A stretch of 64,000 bases of DNA from Campylobacter concisus (GTDB lineage: Bacteria > Campylobacterota > Campylobacteria > Campylobacterales > Campylobacteraceae), in NCBI RefSeq assembly GCF_003048675.2, contig NZ_CP060707.1, forward strand, positions 1,798,001 through 1,862,000. The letters are read 5' to 3'. The position numbers and the translations under genes were made by a program. Of this stretch, positions 1-8,920 are shown piece after piece; position 1 is the first letter of the stretch, and each line of letters begins with the position of its first letter. The notes beneath the pieces were generated by a model. It had not been told where the DNA came from. It saw only the letters and a list, made by a program, of their open reading frames with translations, and searched no databases.

Positions 1-835
1 TTTTGATATTTTCACTTTCGCTTTTGCTAAAGTGTTTTAGTCCGTCTCCAAGCGCTAGTTCGATATTTCTAATGCCCCTAATCATAGCCGTTAGCTCGTC
101 TGGCTCAAGACTAGCCTTGTGATCAGGTCCAAGCAGGCTCTTATCAAGCGTAAAGTGCTTTTCTATGATCTTTGCGCCCATGGCAACCGCTGCGATATCA
201 ACCTCGATACCAAGCGTATGATCGCTATATCCGACCTCAAGCCCAAAGGCATTTTTAAGAGTTATCATCGCCTTTAAATTTACATCCTTCATCGGCGTTG
301 GGTACTGCGTATTTGCATGTAGAAGGCTTATGTTTTCCCGTTTTGTACCGCTTTTTACAAGCGCTTCTATCGCAGCTTCCACCTCGCCTAAATTTGTCAT
401 GCCAGTTGAGAGAATGATCTTTTTATTAAGCCCACCTATCTGCCTAAGATAAGGTAAATTTGTTATCTCGCCACTTGGGATCTTAAATGTGCTAAGCCCC
501 AACTCATCAAGAAGCTTTATGCTGTCGCTATCAAAAGGAGTTGAGAGAAAAGTGATATTTTTTTGCTTGCAGTAGGCTATAAGCTCTTTATGCGTGTTCT
601 CATCTAGCTCAAGCTTTTTTATCATCTCAAACTGGCTTTCATTTTTATCGGTAGTTTCTTTTTGATAGCTAGCCTTTTGCGCGTTTTTTGAAACAAGATT
701 TTGAGCCTTAAAGGTTTGAAATTTCACTGCATCAGCGCCAGCTTTGGCTGCTACATCGATCAGTTTTTTAGCTAAATTTATATCGCCATTGTGATTAACC
801 CCGGCCTCAGCTATGATAAAAACCATATTTGACAT
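1..835 (-). CDS. legI: N-acetylneuraminate/legionaminate synthase, partial (C-terminus beyond window)
   Basis: NeuB-family synthase, which condenses phosphoenolpyruvate with a 6-carbon amino sugar to give a nonulosonic acid in the cytoplasm. Reading the minus strand from the ATG at 835 gives the family's landmarks in order: AEAGVNHNGD near the start, DAVKFQTF, STPFDSDS, KIPSGE, ILSTGM, HANTQYPTP, GYSDHT and EKHFTLD. The frame is open to the window edge, giving about 278 residues. The C-terminal antifreeze-like (SAF) domain lies outside the window. It is the last visible gene of a maf-legB-legC-acetyltransferase series on the same strand, which favours legionaminate (LegI) over sialic acid or pseudaminate synthase. 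That substrate choice is inference from the neighbours, since the three synthases share these motifs. Confidence 0.88.
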   Translation of the reverse strand, partial: MSNMVFIIAEAGVNHNGDINLAKKLIDVAAKAGADAVKFQTFKAQNLVSKNAQKASYQKETTDKNESQFEMIKKLELDENTHKELIAYCKQKNITFLSTPFDSDSIKLLDELGLSTFKIPSGEITNLPYLRQIGGLNKKIILSTGMTNLGEVEAAIEALVKSGTKRENISLLHANTQYPTPMKDVNLKAMITLKNAFGLEVGYSDHTLGIEVDIAAVAMGAKIIEKHFTLDKSLLGPDHKASLEPDELTAMIRGIRNIELALGDGLKHFSKSESENIK

Positions 836-859
836 CAAATTTCCTTTAAAATGCTAGTT

Positions 860-1471
860 TTACGCCTTTATAAAAGCGTTTTTCTCCAAGCTTCTCATCA
901 CGCTAGTTCCGCCACCTATGATAGAATTTTCGCCTATCACGATATACTCTTTGCTGGTTGCATTGCTACCAAAGAATGTCCCATCTTGCACGACAACGCC
1001 ACCATTTACCACACTTGCTGTTGAGATATGGCAATGATCGCCGATAGTTGCGTCATGCTCCACAAGCGCCTTTGTATTTATGATGCAGTTTTTGCCAACA
1101 CTTGCACCAGCGTTGATCAAGGCATGATGCATCACCACGCTTCCCTCACCTACACATGCATGCTTTGAGAGATATGCAAGTGGCGAGACTATGGTTGGAA
1201 GTATAAAACCTATCTCTTTTAGTAGCGCAAATAGCCTTTTTCTAGGCTCGCTACTTTTTATCTGACCAACCGTCACCACAGCATTTTTGCATGATGTAAA
1301 AACCTCAGCCAGATCATCATCGCTACCGATGATCTCATAGCCAAGCACCTTTTTGCCAATATTTTCTGCCGTATCTATGATACCAATTATATTAAATTTA
1401 GCCTCGCTCTCGATGACATCTATTACACTTTTGCAGTGCCCGCCACCACCCACTAAAACTATATCTTGCAC
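860..1471 (-). CDS. legH: NeuD/PglD-type sugar O/N-acetyltransferase, probable LegH
   Basis: A 203-residue acetyltransferase of the NeuD/PglD family. The N-terminus has a nucleotide-sugar-binding Rossmann-like start (VLVGGGGHCK), and residues about 95-195 form a left-handed beta-helix of hexapeptide repeats. The motif EHDATIGDHCHI holds the histidine expected as general base by analogy with PglD. In the legionaminate route the enzyme would acetylate the 4-amino group made by LegC. The start is GTG at 1471, two bases after the legC stop, so the two are probably translationally coupled. Some NeuD proteins O-acetylate finished sialic acids instead; position between legC and legI makes the pathway role (LegH) more likely, but the sequence alone does not settle this. 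Confidence 0.78.
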   Translation of the reverse strand: MQDIVLVGGGGHCKSVIDVIESEAKFNIIGIIDTAENIGKKVLGYEIIGSDDDLAEVFTSCKNAVVTVGQIKSSEPRKRLFALLKEIGFILPTIVSPLAYLSKHACVGEGSVVMHHALINAGASVGKNCIINTKALVEHDATIGDHCHISTASVVNGGVVVQDGTFFGSNATSKEYIVIGENSIIGGGTSVMRSLEKNAFIKA

Positions 1472-1473
1472 GG

Positions 1474-2625
1474 CTAAACTCTTGCGCTACTTGGGATATT
1501 TACTATCCTATCACTTAGAAATTTAGCATTTTTTAGCTCATCTCTTTGGCAGTCTTTAAACATATCAAGCTCGTTCATGAGCTGCCAGATAGGGCGCGTA
1601 AAAACACCATTTTCATTACTAAATTTCAAAAACTCATCTCGCTTTTCACGGCTTTCAAAGAGCACTGCATTTAGCCAAAAATTTGACCTAGCGTCAGCTG
1701 GCTCATCTATAAATTTCACATCATCAAATTTAGCAAAATACTCTTTATAGATCATCGCAAGCTCGCGTTTGCTCTTTAAAAATAGCTCCAAATTTTCAAG
1801 CTGCGCCACAAGAAGGGCCGCATTTAAATTTGGCAGGCGGTAGTTGTAGCCGATCTCGCTGTGACGATACTCAAAAGGATGTGGCACTTTGGCGGTTGTA
1901 GTGATAAATTTAGCGTGCCTTGCTATCTCCTCGTCGTTTGTGACGATAGCTCCGCCACCTCCGCTTGTGACGATCTTATTGCCATTAAAGCTCATCGCTG
2001 CAAGCTTGCCAAAATTCCCCGTATGAGTGCCTTTGTAGTAGCTGCCAAGGCTCTCGGCACAGTCTTCTACTAAAGCGATGTTCCAACGCTTACAAATTTC
2101 AGCTATCTCATCTATCTTGCAAGGCAGTCCAAAAGTGTGCATAGGTACGCAGGCTCGCAATATCCTGCCGCTAGTTTTATTAATACATTTGCCGCCTTTT
2201 AGCTCGCAATTTTTCTCCAAAAACGCACTAAGTGACGCTGGCGACATACCAAGTGTATCAAGATCAACATCCACGAAAACCGGCTTTGCAAAAAGGTAGC
2301 TAATGGCGTTGCAAGTGGCTATAAAAGTAACTGGCTGCGTGATCACTTCGTCATTTTGCTCTACACCAGCTAGTTTTAGGCAGATGTGAAGCGCCGAGGT
2401 GCCATTTGTCGTGGCAACTGCAAATTTAGCACCGACCATTTGAGCTAGCTTGCTCTCAAACTCATCGACAAATTTGCCGACACTTGAGACAAAGCTAGAG
2501 TCGATGCACTCAAGTAGATATTTTTTCTCATTGCCTATAAATTTAGGCTCGTGAAGCGGGACCTTGTCCTTGCCAAAAGTGCTTTTTATAAATTTCAAAA
2601 CCTCGTCAAAATCACATTTTTTCAT
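1474..2625 (-). CDS. legC: DegT/DnrJ/EryC1-family PLP aminotransferase, probable LegC
   Basis: A sugar aminotransferase of about 383 residues that would transaminate the 4-keto sugar produced by the neighbouring dehydratase, using pyridoxal phosphate. Visible landmarks are ATTNGTSALH (cofactor phosphate region), VEDCAESLGS (cofactor-ring aspartate region) and SFNGNKI with the probable Schiff-base lysine, followed by a glycine-rich turn. An in-frame start lies upstream at 2682, but the ATG at 2625 has an AGGA ribosome site about 10 bases ahead and gives the normal family N-terminus, so I chose it. The first 14 bases overlap the end of legB. Assignment to legionaminate rather than another deoxyamino sugar comes from the gene cluster. 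Confidence 0.85.
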   Translation of the reverse strand: MKKCDFDEVLKFIKSTFGKDKVPLHEPKFIGNEKKYLLECIDSSFVSSVGKFVDEFESKLAQMVGAKFAVATTNGTSALHICLKLAGVEQNDEVITQPVTFIATCNAISYLFAKPVFVDVDLDTLGMSPASLSAFLEKNCELKGGKCINKTSGRILRACVPMHTFGLPCKIDEIAEICKRWNIALVEDCAESLGSYYKGTHTGNFGKLAAMSFNGNKIVTSGGGGAIVTNDEEIARHAKFITTTAKVPHPFEYRHSEIGYNYRLPNLNAALLVAQLENLELFLKSKRELAMIYKEYFAKFDDVKFIDEPADARSNFWLNAVLFESREKRDEFLKFSNENGVFTRPIWQLMNELDMFKDCQRDELKNAKFLSDRIVNIPSSARV

Positions 2626-3799
2626 CAAGATATTTTCCTGTTTCTTTATGCATAAAATTTGGTATGAGCTCGAAAACTTCACGCAAAACGTCTTCTTTGC
2701 TCCATGCTAAGCCTGATTTTAAATTTAAGATATTATTTTTGAAAATTTCTAGCTTTTTGCTATCAAAATTTGCATCATTTTTAACTATGCCGATATTTTG
2801 AAGTCTTTGCATATCAAGCTTCTCGCCATCAACGAAAAACTCCTCGTAGTCCTTCTCTCCGGTCGTGTCGCTAGGCGCAAAAAGACAAGGGTAAAAGCCA
2901 TCTTTTGGAAGCACTTTCGCAAGCTTTCTAGCCTCCTCCTCATTTTCACATAAAAATGGCTCATAGCCTAAATTTGCTAAGTATCGCTTGGCTATCTCGC
3001 TAAATGTTATGAGGTCTAAATTTTCATCTAATTTTGGGAAAAATATATCTCTATTTTCGCCAAAAATGGTGCTTAAAAGGCAGAGCTCACCGCTCTCTTT
3101 TGGCGTTAAAAAGTAGCGCCTGACGTCGTTTGGAGCGACTATGGGCTGAGCCTTTTCTATGCGTTTTTGAAAGCCAAAAAGAAGTGAGCCGTCGCTAAAT
3201 GCCACGTTTGCAAACCTAGCCATAGAAACATCTATCTCTAAAGAGTGCCTAAACGCAAACATCTCCATGATGCGCTTGCTAGCTCCCATTAAATTTACAG
3301 GGTTTGCGGCCTTGTCGGTGCTAACGCAGAAATATTTTTTTGACTTCATATCCGAAGCTTGAGCCAGCGTTTTATCGGTGTTAAAGATATTTGTTTCAAG
3401 CATTCTCATGAGTGTAAATGGGTCTTTTTCGCTTCTAACGTGCTTTAGCGCTGATAAATTTAAGACGTAGTCAAATCCACCACTTTGCGCTAAAAGTGCG
3501 TCAAATTCGGCGCTTGCAACATCTATGGCAAAAGTTTTAAAGTCGCCACTTATATATCCAAACTCGCTTCTTATGTCACGCACTAGCTCGACAAGGTTGT
3601 TTTCAGAGATGTCGACGACGTAGAGTTTTTTGGGGTCTCTTATGAAGATCTCTTTTGTCACAGCAGAGCCTATAGATCCTGCCCCGCCGATAACTAAAAA
3701 GCTTGAGCTTGAAACTATCTCTTTTAAGTCTTTATCAAGTGCTTTTATATCATCTTCAAAGAGATTTTTCGTGCGTCCTATTAAGCTTAAGATATCCAT
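2612..3799 (-). CDS. legB: CapD/FlaA1-type nucleotide-sugar 4,6-dehydratase, probable LegB
   Basis: Extended short-chain dehydrogenase of 395 residues that would convert an N-acetylglucosamine nucleotide to the 4-keto-6-deoxy sugar, the first step toward legionaminic acid. It has the NAD(P)-binding GGAGSIG turn near residue 40 and the segment VSTDKAANPVNLMGASKR, where the usual YxxxK is replaced by MxxxK, a variant typical of the CapD/FlaA1 branch. No N-terminal membrane helices are present, so it is the soluble type. It starts two bases after the maf stop and overlaps legC. In C. jejuni this pathway uses GDP sugars, but the nucleotide cannot be read from this sequence. Confidence 0.84.
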   Translation of the reverse strand: MDILSLIGRTKNLFEDDIKALDKDLKEIVSSSSFLVIGGAGSIGSAVTKEIFIRDPKKLYVVDISENNLVELVRDIRSEFGYISGDFKTFAIDVASAEFDALLAQSGGFDYVLNLSALKHVRSEKDPFTLMRMLETNIFNTDKTLAQASDMKSKKYFCVSTDKAANPVNLMGASKRIMEMFAFRHSLEIDVSMARFANVAFSDGSLLFGFQKRIEKAQPIVAPNDVRRYFLTPKESGELCLLSTIFGENRDIFFPKLDENLDLITFSEIAKRYLANLGYEPFLCENEEEARKLAKVLPKDGFYPCLFAPSDTTGEKDYEEFFVDGEKLDMQRLQNIGIVKNDANFDSKKLEIFKNNILNLKSGLAWSKEDVLREVFELIPNFMHKETGKYLDEKM

Positions 3800-3801
3800 T
3801 T

Positions 3802-5781
3802 TTAGTCTTCTTTTGGAAAGATGCCACGTTTTTTAAGCTCTTTTATAAGAGGTTTAGAGGCTTTTTTCGTTGTTTCTATGTCAGCATTTATGCCGCCAGC
3901 CGCTGAAAATAGCCAGTATTTATGCGCATTTGCCCATTCAAATAACTTATCTATCTTTTCTTTGTTTGTGTCACTTGGTGCTACAGAAATTTTAGCAAGC
4001 TCTAGCTCCTGGTAGAAAACCGATATCATAAAGACATTTTGTATGTATTTCATATACTTTCTTTTTGATATAAAGTCTTTAGCTTTGTCTACTTTTTTAA
4101 CTATTTTTAAAAGTTCATTAAAATGCTTTTGAGTTATCTTGTCTTGTTCTCTTAGTAAATTTAACTCATCTATCCTAGGAGTAACTTCTAAAAATACTTT
4201 TTCAAGCTCTTTTTTCAAAAAGGTTTGCATTTTTATCTTTTCTTGTATCACTTTATAAGCTTTAAGCATATCGTTATTTGTTGTTTTTTCGCTATTTTTT
4301 GGTATGTTTGGCAGTTTCTTTTCTTTTTTATCCACACAAAGCTCTTTCATAACCTCTAAAAATGGTCTTTCTATTGTTCCTTCTATCCTTGCACCACCTT
4401 CAGTGCAGTTATAGGATGTTATATTTTCGAGTTTAGACTGCTCGATATCGTTTTCAAATTGATTTTTAAATAGCGTCCAAACATAAGTTGTTCGTACTTC
4501 ACCCTCGCCACCATAAGCTGTGATATATAAATTTTCATCCGGCTGGGCTATAGTATGACCTTTTGCATGACTTGCCCCATCTTTTCCAAAAGCAAGATCT
4601 TGACCTATAAAAACAATATTTTTATGTCCTAACACATAGGCCAACTGATAAGCCATGTTTGCACAACTATGTCCTACTCCTAAATAGCCATATTTTTTTA
4701 AACCGAACATCTTCTCTTCATGTTGTGGCTTCATGGTAAGCACTAAGCGTCTTGGTAATATATTTTTTACGCTTTGTGTATGGGTCACCGAAGAAATAAC
4801 AAAATATATATCTTCATCAACATCTGGGTATTCTTTCTCAAAAAAGGTGGATGTCGGTATCATACGCTCGATAGACGTAACATAGTCAGGCTTTATGCCA
4901 TTTCTAGCAAGTATTGGGTATGAGGCATCAACACTAATAATACTTACATAAGGTGCAAATTTTTTAAGTGTCTCTAGCTGCTTGTCTAAACTTGGGCCGG
5001 TTGAAACAATTATAGCCGTATCAACTAGCTTATGTCTCTTTTTGATTAGATCATGGTAGCAATAGTTTTTAAGCATCTCTGGCAAATTTTCTATATTTTG
5101 CCTTGTACCTATCAAAAGATCGTCTATAGAGTTACCATGTGCTATAACTATATGAGAAAATGCCTCTGCGAATTTTTTGTTTATATCTATATAGTCATCT
5201 GAAAACTGATCATAAAATTTAGAGTGTATTATTAGATTATATGTCTTTGAGTAGGGTTCTAACTCAGCGTTTACTATAAGATAGTGAAACTGTGTGTGAG
5301 TTGTAAATTCTGAGAAAAATAGCACTATCTGCTCTTTTTCTAACTCTTCAGATAGATCGATCAAATTTAAAACGCTATAAATTATTTCAATCTCTGGTTC
5401 AATGATAGCAATGCTTTTATGTGTCACATTTTTTGCTAGAGCTTTATAAAGTACACCATTTCCAAGACCATAGAAAAAAAGACCTGGGTATCTTTTGTAT
5501 TTTTTTTCTATCTCATCAAGCATCTTATATGTCTCTTCGACAGGATTTTCATATATGGATTCAGACGTCTCTTTGTTTATGATATTTATATCCAAAGGAT
5601 CATTTTTTCCTAAAACTATCTCATATTTATTTTGGGATATCATACTAAAAAGTCTTGCAGCTAAGACTTCATCTTGTTGAAATAACGCTTGTAGGTTCTT
5701 TTCAAAGATCGGATTTGTTATACCGTTTAGCTTTGTTTCTTTTGTCTGTTTAGCTGCTTTTTTACTTTTTTTCTCTGACAT
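3802..5781 (-). CDS. maf: Maf-family motility accessory factor, probable flagellin nonulosonate transferase
   Basis: A 659-residue protein of the DUF115/MptE-like Maf family. Maf proteins are linked to O-glycosylation of flagellin with pseudaminic or legionaminic acid and to motility. Seen here are a lysine-rich N-terminus, a glycine turn FYGLGNG near residue 100, the family core VSTGPSLDKQL near residue 260, and IGQDLAFGKDGASHAKGH near residue 400, all features of the sialyltransferase-like central domain. The C-terminal third is helical and charged. A ribosome site (AAGGAT) precedes the ATG. It heads the legionaminate gene run with a two-base gap to legB, which suggests the sugar made there is its donor. 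Maf genes often occur in variable multicopy sets, but no second copy is visible. Confidence 0.88.
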   Translation of the reverse strand: MSEKKSKKAAKQTKETKLNGITNPIFEKNLQALFQQDEVLAARLFSMISQNKYEIVLGKNDPLDINIINKETSESIYENPVEETYKMLDEIEKKYKRYPGLFFYGLGNGVLYKALAKNVTHKSIAIIEPEIEIIYSVLNLIDLSEELEKEQIVLFFSEFTTHTQFHYLIVNAELEPYSKTYNLIIHSKFYDQFSDDYIDINKKFAEAFSHIVIAHGNSIDDLLIGTRQNIENLPEMLKNYCYHDLIKKRHKLVDTAIIVSTGPSLDKQLETLKKFAPYVSIISVDASYPILARNGIKPDYVTSIERMIPTSTFFEKEYPDVDEDIYFVISSVTHTQSVKNILPRRLVLTMKPQHEEKMFGLKKYGYLGVGHSCANMAYQLAYVLGHKNIVFIGQDLAFGKDGASHAKGHTIAQPDENLYITAYGGEGEVRTTYVWTLFKNQFENDIEQSKLENITSYNCTEGGARIEGTIERPFLEVMKELCVDKKEKKLPNIPKNSEKTTNNDMLKAYKVIQEKIKMQTFLKKELEKVFLEVTPRIDELNLLREQDKITQKHFNELLKIVKKVDKAKDFISKRKYMKYIQNVFMISVFYQELELAKISVAPSDTNKEKIDKLFEWANAHKYWLFSAAGGINADIETTKKASKPLIKELKKRGIFPKED

Positions 5782-5948
5782 GTATATCCTTATATTTGAG
5801 CTTGATTTATGTTCTAGTTTATAAATTTTTAAGCAAAAGCTGTGCCAAATTTAAAATTTGTTTATCAAAGCTTCGCTCTTTCTAGCTTCTATTTCGTCAA
5901 AATTTCGTTATTGTTTAGGGTTTTTATAAAAAGTGGGAGATAAATTTA

Positions 5949-5970
5949 GCCTTTGCAAAGTCGCAAAGGC
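5949..5970 (-). terminator. Hairpin downstream of dcd
   Basis: An 8-bp perfect stem (GCCTTTGC / GCAAAGGC) with a six-base loop lies 7 bases after the dcd stop codon. On the minus strand it is followed by an AT-rich stretch rather than a clean T run, so it is a likely but weak intrinsic terminator. Confidence 0.45.
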
Positions 5971-5977
5971 ATAAAAA

Positions 5978-6538
5978 TTACTTCAAAATTCTAGGTAGTG
6001 TGATGCCTTCTTGGGCTTGGTATTTGCCATTTTTATCAGCATAAGTCACCTCGCAAGGCTCATCGCCCTCGATAAATAGCACCTGCGCGATGCCCTCGTT
6101 TGCATAAATTTTCGCAGGAAGTGGCGTCGTGTTTGAGATCTCTATCGTGATATGCCCCTTAAATCCCGGCTCAAAAGGTGTCACATTTACGATGATGCCA
6201 CACCTTGCGTATGTGCTCTTGCCAAGACAGATCGCTAGCACGTTATCAGGCATGTTAAAGTACTCGATCGTGCGCGCTAAAGCAAAAGAATTTGGCGGCA
6301 CTATACAGACGTCGCCCTTAAAATCAACCACATTTTTCTCATCAAAATTCTTTGGATCAACGACGGTTCCGCCGATGTTTGTGAAAATTTTAAACTCATC
6401 GCCCACGCGGATATCGTAGCCATAGCTAGAAACGCCGTAACTAACGACACCACGCCCCACTTGCTCCTCGGCAAATGGCACGATCATCTTCTTTTCAACC
6501 GACATTTTCCTTATCCAAGAGTCTGCTTTTAAACCCAT
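5978..6538 (-). CDS. dcd: dCTP deaminase
   Basis: A 186-residue enzyme that deaminates dCTP to dUTP, feeding dTMP synthesis. The family signature is clear: [12 protein letters not shown] corresponds to the nucleotide-binding SSxAR-type loop, followed by [18 protein letters not shown], which contains the catalytic glutamate region, and GIAQVLF. Length matches the usual trimeric Dcd. The ATG at 6538 has a strong AAAGGAG site. It is a single-gene unit between the maf start (about 200 bp away, same strand) and a divergent DUF3737 gene. A bifunctional dCTP deaminase/dUTPase is possible but typical of other lineages. Confidence 0.95.
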   Translation of the reverse strand: MGLKADSWIRKMSVEKKMIVPFAEEQVGRGVVSYGVSSYGYDIRVGDEFKIFTNIGGTVVDPKNFDEKNVVDFKGDVCIVPPNSFALARTIEYFNMPDNVLAICLGKSTYARCGIIVNVTPFEPGFKGHITIEISNTTPLPAKIYANEGIAQVLFIEGDEPCEVTYADKNGKYQAQEGITLPRILK

Positions 6539-6615
6539 TTTTGCTCCTTTTTTCGGGCGATTATAACGCTTTGCGTCTTTAAAGTAAATTTAATGGCATT
6601 TTGCAGTAAAACTAG

Positions 6616-6621
6616 TATAAT
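6616..6621 (+). promoter_or_regulatory. Probable sigma70 -10 box for the DUF3737 gene
   Basis: TATAAT lies 30 bases upstream of the DUF3737 start codon with an AT-rich sequence ahead of it and no obvious -35 box, as is usual for Campylobacter vegetative promoters. Confidence 0.5.
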
Positions 6622-6651
6622 TTTGAGAGCGAAATTTAATAAAGGACAAAA

Positions 6652-7494
6652 ATGCAAGAGAGAATTGCTGAAATTTTCACTGGCGAGCGTGCGATGTTTG
6701 GGGCAAAGGAGATAAATTTTATTAACTGCATCTTTGAAGACGGCGAGTCACCACTAAAGCACAGCTCAAATTTAGAGCTAAATGAGTGCGTTTTTGCCTA
6801 CAAGTATCCACTTTGGTACGCAAGCGATATCATGCTAAATGGCGGATACCTCAAGCCTCTAGCAAGGGCTGGCATGTGGTACAGCAAAAATTTAAGTTTC
6901 AAAGACGTGCTCATAAATGCGCCAAAAAGCTTTAGAAAAAGCTCGCAAATTTTACTTGAAAATGTAAGTTTCTCAGACGCCGCCGAGACACTTTGGGGCT
7001 GCTCAGACGTGAAGATAAAAAACGTCTTTGCAAAAGGGGATTACTTCGGGGCAAATAGCGAAAATTTGGAGGTTGATGGGCTAAGCTTGGACGGCAACTA
7101 CTGCTTTGATAGCTGCAAAAACCTTCTCATCACAAACTCAAAGCTCATCTCAAAAGACGCCTTTTGGAACTGTGAAAACGTGCTCGCGCAAAACTGCTTC
7201 ATCTCAGGTGAATACCTAGCTTGGAACGCTAAAAATGTGACGCTCATAAACTGCACGATAAAGAGCTTGCAAGCCCTTTGCTACGTAGAAAATTTGGTCG
7301 TGAAAGATTGCACTTTTATGGATACAAGCCTTGCTTTTGAATATTCAAGCGTCGATGTGAGCACAAAAAGCAGCATAAAAAGCGTGAAAAATCCAAAAAG
7401 TGGCGTCATAAGAGCTGGCAAGATAGAGGAGATCATCATAAACGGCAGTTTGGTTGATGCAAGCAAGATAAAGATAATCACCGATGAAATTTAG
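6652..7494 (+). CDS. DUF3737 family protein, right-handed beta-helix
   Basis: A 280-residue protein recognisable as DUF3737. It begins with the family pattern of an FTGERAMFG-like segment and then runs through irregular repeats of about 20 residues in which short strands end in aromatic or asparagine turns (for example NLLITNSKLISKDAFWNC and NVLAQNCFISGEYLAWN). This is the pattern of a parallel beta-helix. There is no signal peptide, so it is cytoplasmic. The family is widespread in gut bacteria and has no proven function. The start has an AAAGGAC site and a TATAAT box upstream. It is followed after 20 bases by a YcxB-like gene, and the tail of a second, decayed DUF3737 copy lies at 8111-8173. 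Confidence 0.85.
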   Translation: MQERIAEIFTGERAMFGAKEINFINCIFEDGESPLKHSSNLELNECVFAYKYPLWYASDIMLNGGYLKPLARAGMWYSKNLSFKDVLINAPKSFRKSSQILLENVSFSDAAETLWGCSDVKIKNVFAKGDYFGANSENLEVDGLSLDGNYCFDSCKNLLITNSKLISKDAFWNCENVLAQNCFISGEYLAWNAKNVTLINCTIKSLQALCYVENLVVKDCTFMDTSLAFEYSSVDVSTKSSIKSVKNPKSGVIRAGKIEEIIINGSLVDASKIKIITDEI

Positions 7495-7514
7495 ACAAAA
7501 TTTGAAGGAATAAA

Positions 7515-8081
7515 ATGCAAAATGAAAAATTTAGAGCGAAATTTAGTATAAAAAATGATGCTAAATTTAAAAAGCTACTACGCGAAGTCTCACGCACCGT
7601 CTATAAAAAGAATAAATTTGTATTTTTAATGAGAATGATCGAGCTACCATTTACTGCGCTATGCGGAGTAGCCATGGTCGCGCTTTTTGACATTTCTGGG
7701 CACGAGTTAATAGTATATTCTGATATGGACGATGTCTCTACTTTGGCAAGAAATTTAGTCATCGTTTTGTGCGTTGGCGTGATCTTGCTTTATATTTATG
7801 CGGCTATTGTTAAGCCAGTTTTATTTACTAGAGCCATTTACTCAAACATCGATGTTGAGCGCGAACAAGAGATCGTTATATATGATGATGAGGTCTTGTT
7901 TGCCACAGCAACAAGCACGGTTCATTTTTCATATGGTGCATTTCTTGGCACTTGTGAAACGGATGATTTTGTAGCTTTGATCTTAAAAGAAGGCTCATTC
8001 TTATATATCCCAAAAGAGTCACTAAATGAAAAAGCGCAAGAAATTTTGGAATTTCTAAAAGAAAAGATAGACCAAATTTAG
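7515..8081 (+). CDS. YcxB-like membrane protein
   Basis: A 188-residue protein with a basic N-terminus, two membrane segments (about residues 45-65 and 85-110) and a C-terminal cytoplasmic domain of about 75 residues. That layout and the ending pattern, with a TSTVHFSYGAF strand then a hydrophobic strand and FLYIPKESL, match YcxB-type proteins, whose function is unknown. A good ribosome site (GAAGGAA) precedes the ATG. It follows the DUF3737 gene by 20 bases and may share its transcript. Confidence 0.6.
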   Translation: MQNEKFRAKFSIKNDAKFKKLLREVSRTVYKKNKFVFLMRMIELPFTALCGVAMVALFDISGHELIVYSDMDDVSTLARNLVIVLCVGVILLYIYAAIVKPVLFTRAIYSNIDVEREQEIVIYDDEVLFATATSTVHFSYGAFLGTCETDDFVALILKEGSFLYIPKESLNEKAQEILEFLKEKIDQI

Positions 8082-8110
8082 TAACAAATTTTTAGGCGTT
8101 ATGAATTAAA

Positions 8111-8173
8111 TTTGCTGGCTATATTCAGAATAAAATCTCTAAAAATATAGAGATCATCACGGATGAAATTTGA
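8111..8173 (+). pseudogene. C-terminal remnant of a second DUF3737 gene
   Basis: Translating from 8111 in frame gives a short open stretch ending KISKNIEIITDEI and a stop at 8171-8173. The intact DUF3737 gene ends SKIKIITDEI and then stops. The shared ending and stop position indicate the leftover 3' end of a duplicated, deleted copy. No start or upstream body of the gene is present. Confidence 0.45.
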
Positions 8174-8321
8174 TTTGTTTTTAAAAAAACATTTGCTACA
8201 CAACTTAAATTTCTAAAGCCGAAATAGCTCGCTAATAAAAGATCTTACAAATTTCGTAAAATTTAATAACTTTTATCCTAAGAAGTAGTAAAATAGTTAC
8301 ACTTTTTTGATCGGAAATGAT

Positions 8322-8918
8322 ATGAAATTTAAAGATTTTAAAGAAAAAAACAGTAGTAACTATGACTTTTTCACAGCTGATGAGATGAGCTATAAAGAAT
8401 TTGTGCAACTAAGCTTTAAAGAGTTTTTAACTAGCGATAGTGGCTCAAAGTGGCAGCTTGACATAGATGATAAAAGGTTTAACTCATTTCCAAATTTCAC
8501 CCAAAAACATCAAATTTGCATATCGAATTTAGACTATGAAGATAATGTTTTTCAGTTTAGAATTTGCTCTGAAAACAACGTATCAAGCCTTGGCTACCGC
8601 ATGTTTACGAGCTTTGATAGCGCGCATAAAGACTTTGTCACAGACGATATCAAGCACTCTGATGAGGTTATGATGAGTCTAAAACTTGGCGAGCTTAAAG
8701 AGTTTCCTTGCATATCAAAATGTGGCTGGTGGATCAAAGATATCTGGCGAGACATGTATCCTATCTTAGACGAGACTAACAGCGAGGACTTTGTGGCTGG
8801 CATTATAAAAAACGAATTTACCAAAAAGATGACCGAGATAAACGAATGCCTAAAAAACGCTCAAGATAGCGGCAAGCTTGACGAAGTGATCGCCAAACTA
8901 AAAGCTAAAATCAACTGA
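8322..8918 (+). CDS. Hypothetical soluble protein
   Basis: I do not recognise this 198-residue protein. It is acidic and soluble, with no signal peptide or membrane segment. It has a lysine-rich start, several aromatic strands in the middle and a coiled C-terminal helix (about residues 165-198). The segment CISKCGWWIKDIW contains a CxxxC pair, but no second pair that would make a metal site. The ATG at 8322 has GGAA six bases ahead; an upstream TTG at 8307 is in frame but less likely. It is convergent with the next gene, separated by two bases. Confidence 0.6.
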   Translation: MKFKDFKEKNSSNYDFFTADEMSYKEFVQLSFKEFLTSDSGSKWQLDIDDKRFNSFPNFTQKHQICISNLDYEDNVFQFRICSENNVSSLGYRMFTSFDSAHKDFVTDDIKHSDEVMMSLKLGELKEFPCISKCGWWIKDIWRDMYPILDETNSEDFVAGIIKNEFTKKMTEINECLKNAQDSGKLDEVIAKLKAKIN

Positions 8919-8920
8919 AT

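Noticed and set aside
2626-2682. Longer N-terminus for LegC starting at 2682
   Set aside because: It lies within legB, and the ATG at 2625 has a proper ribosome site and gives the family's normal start.
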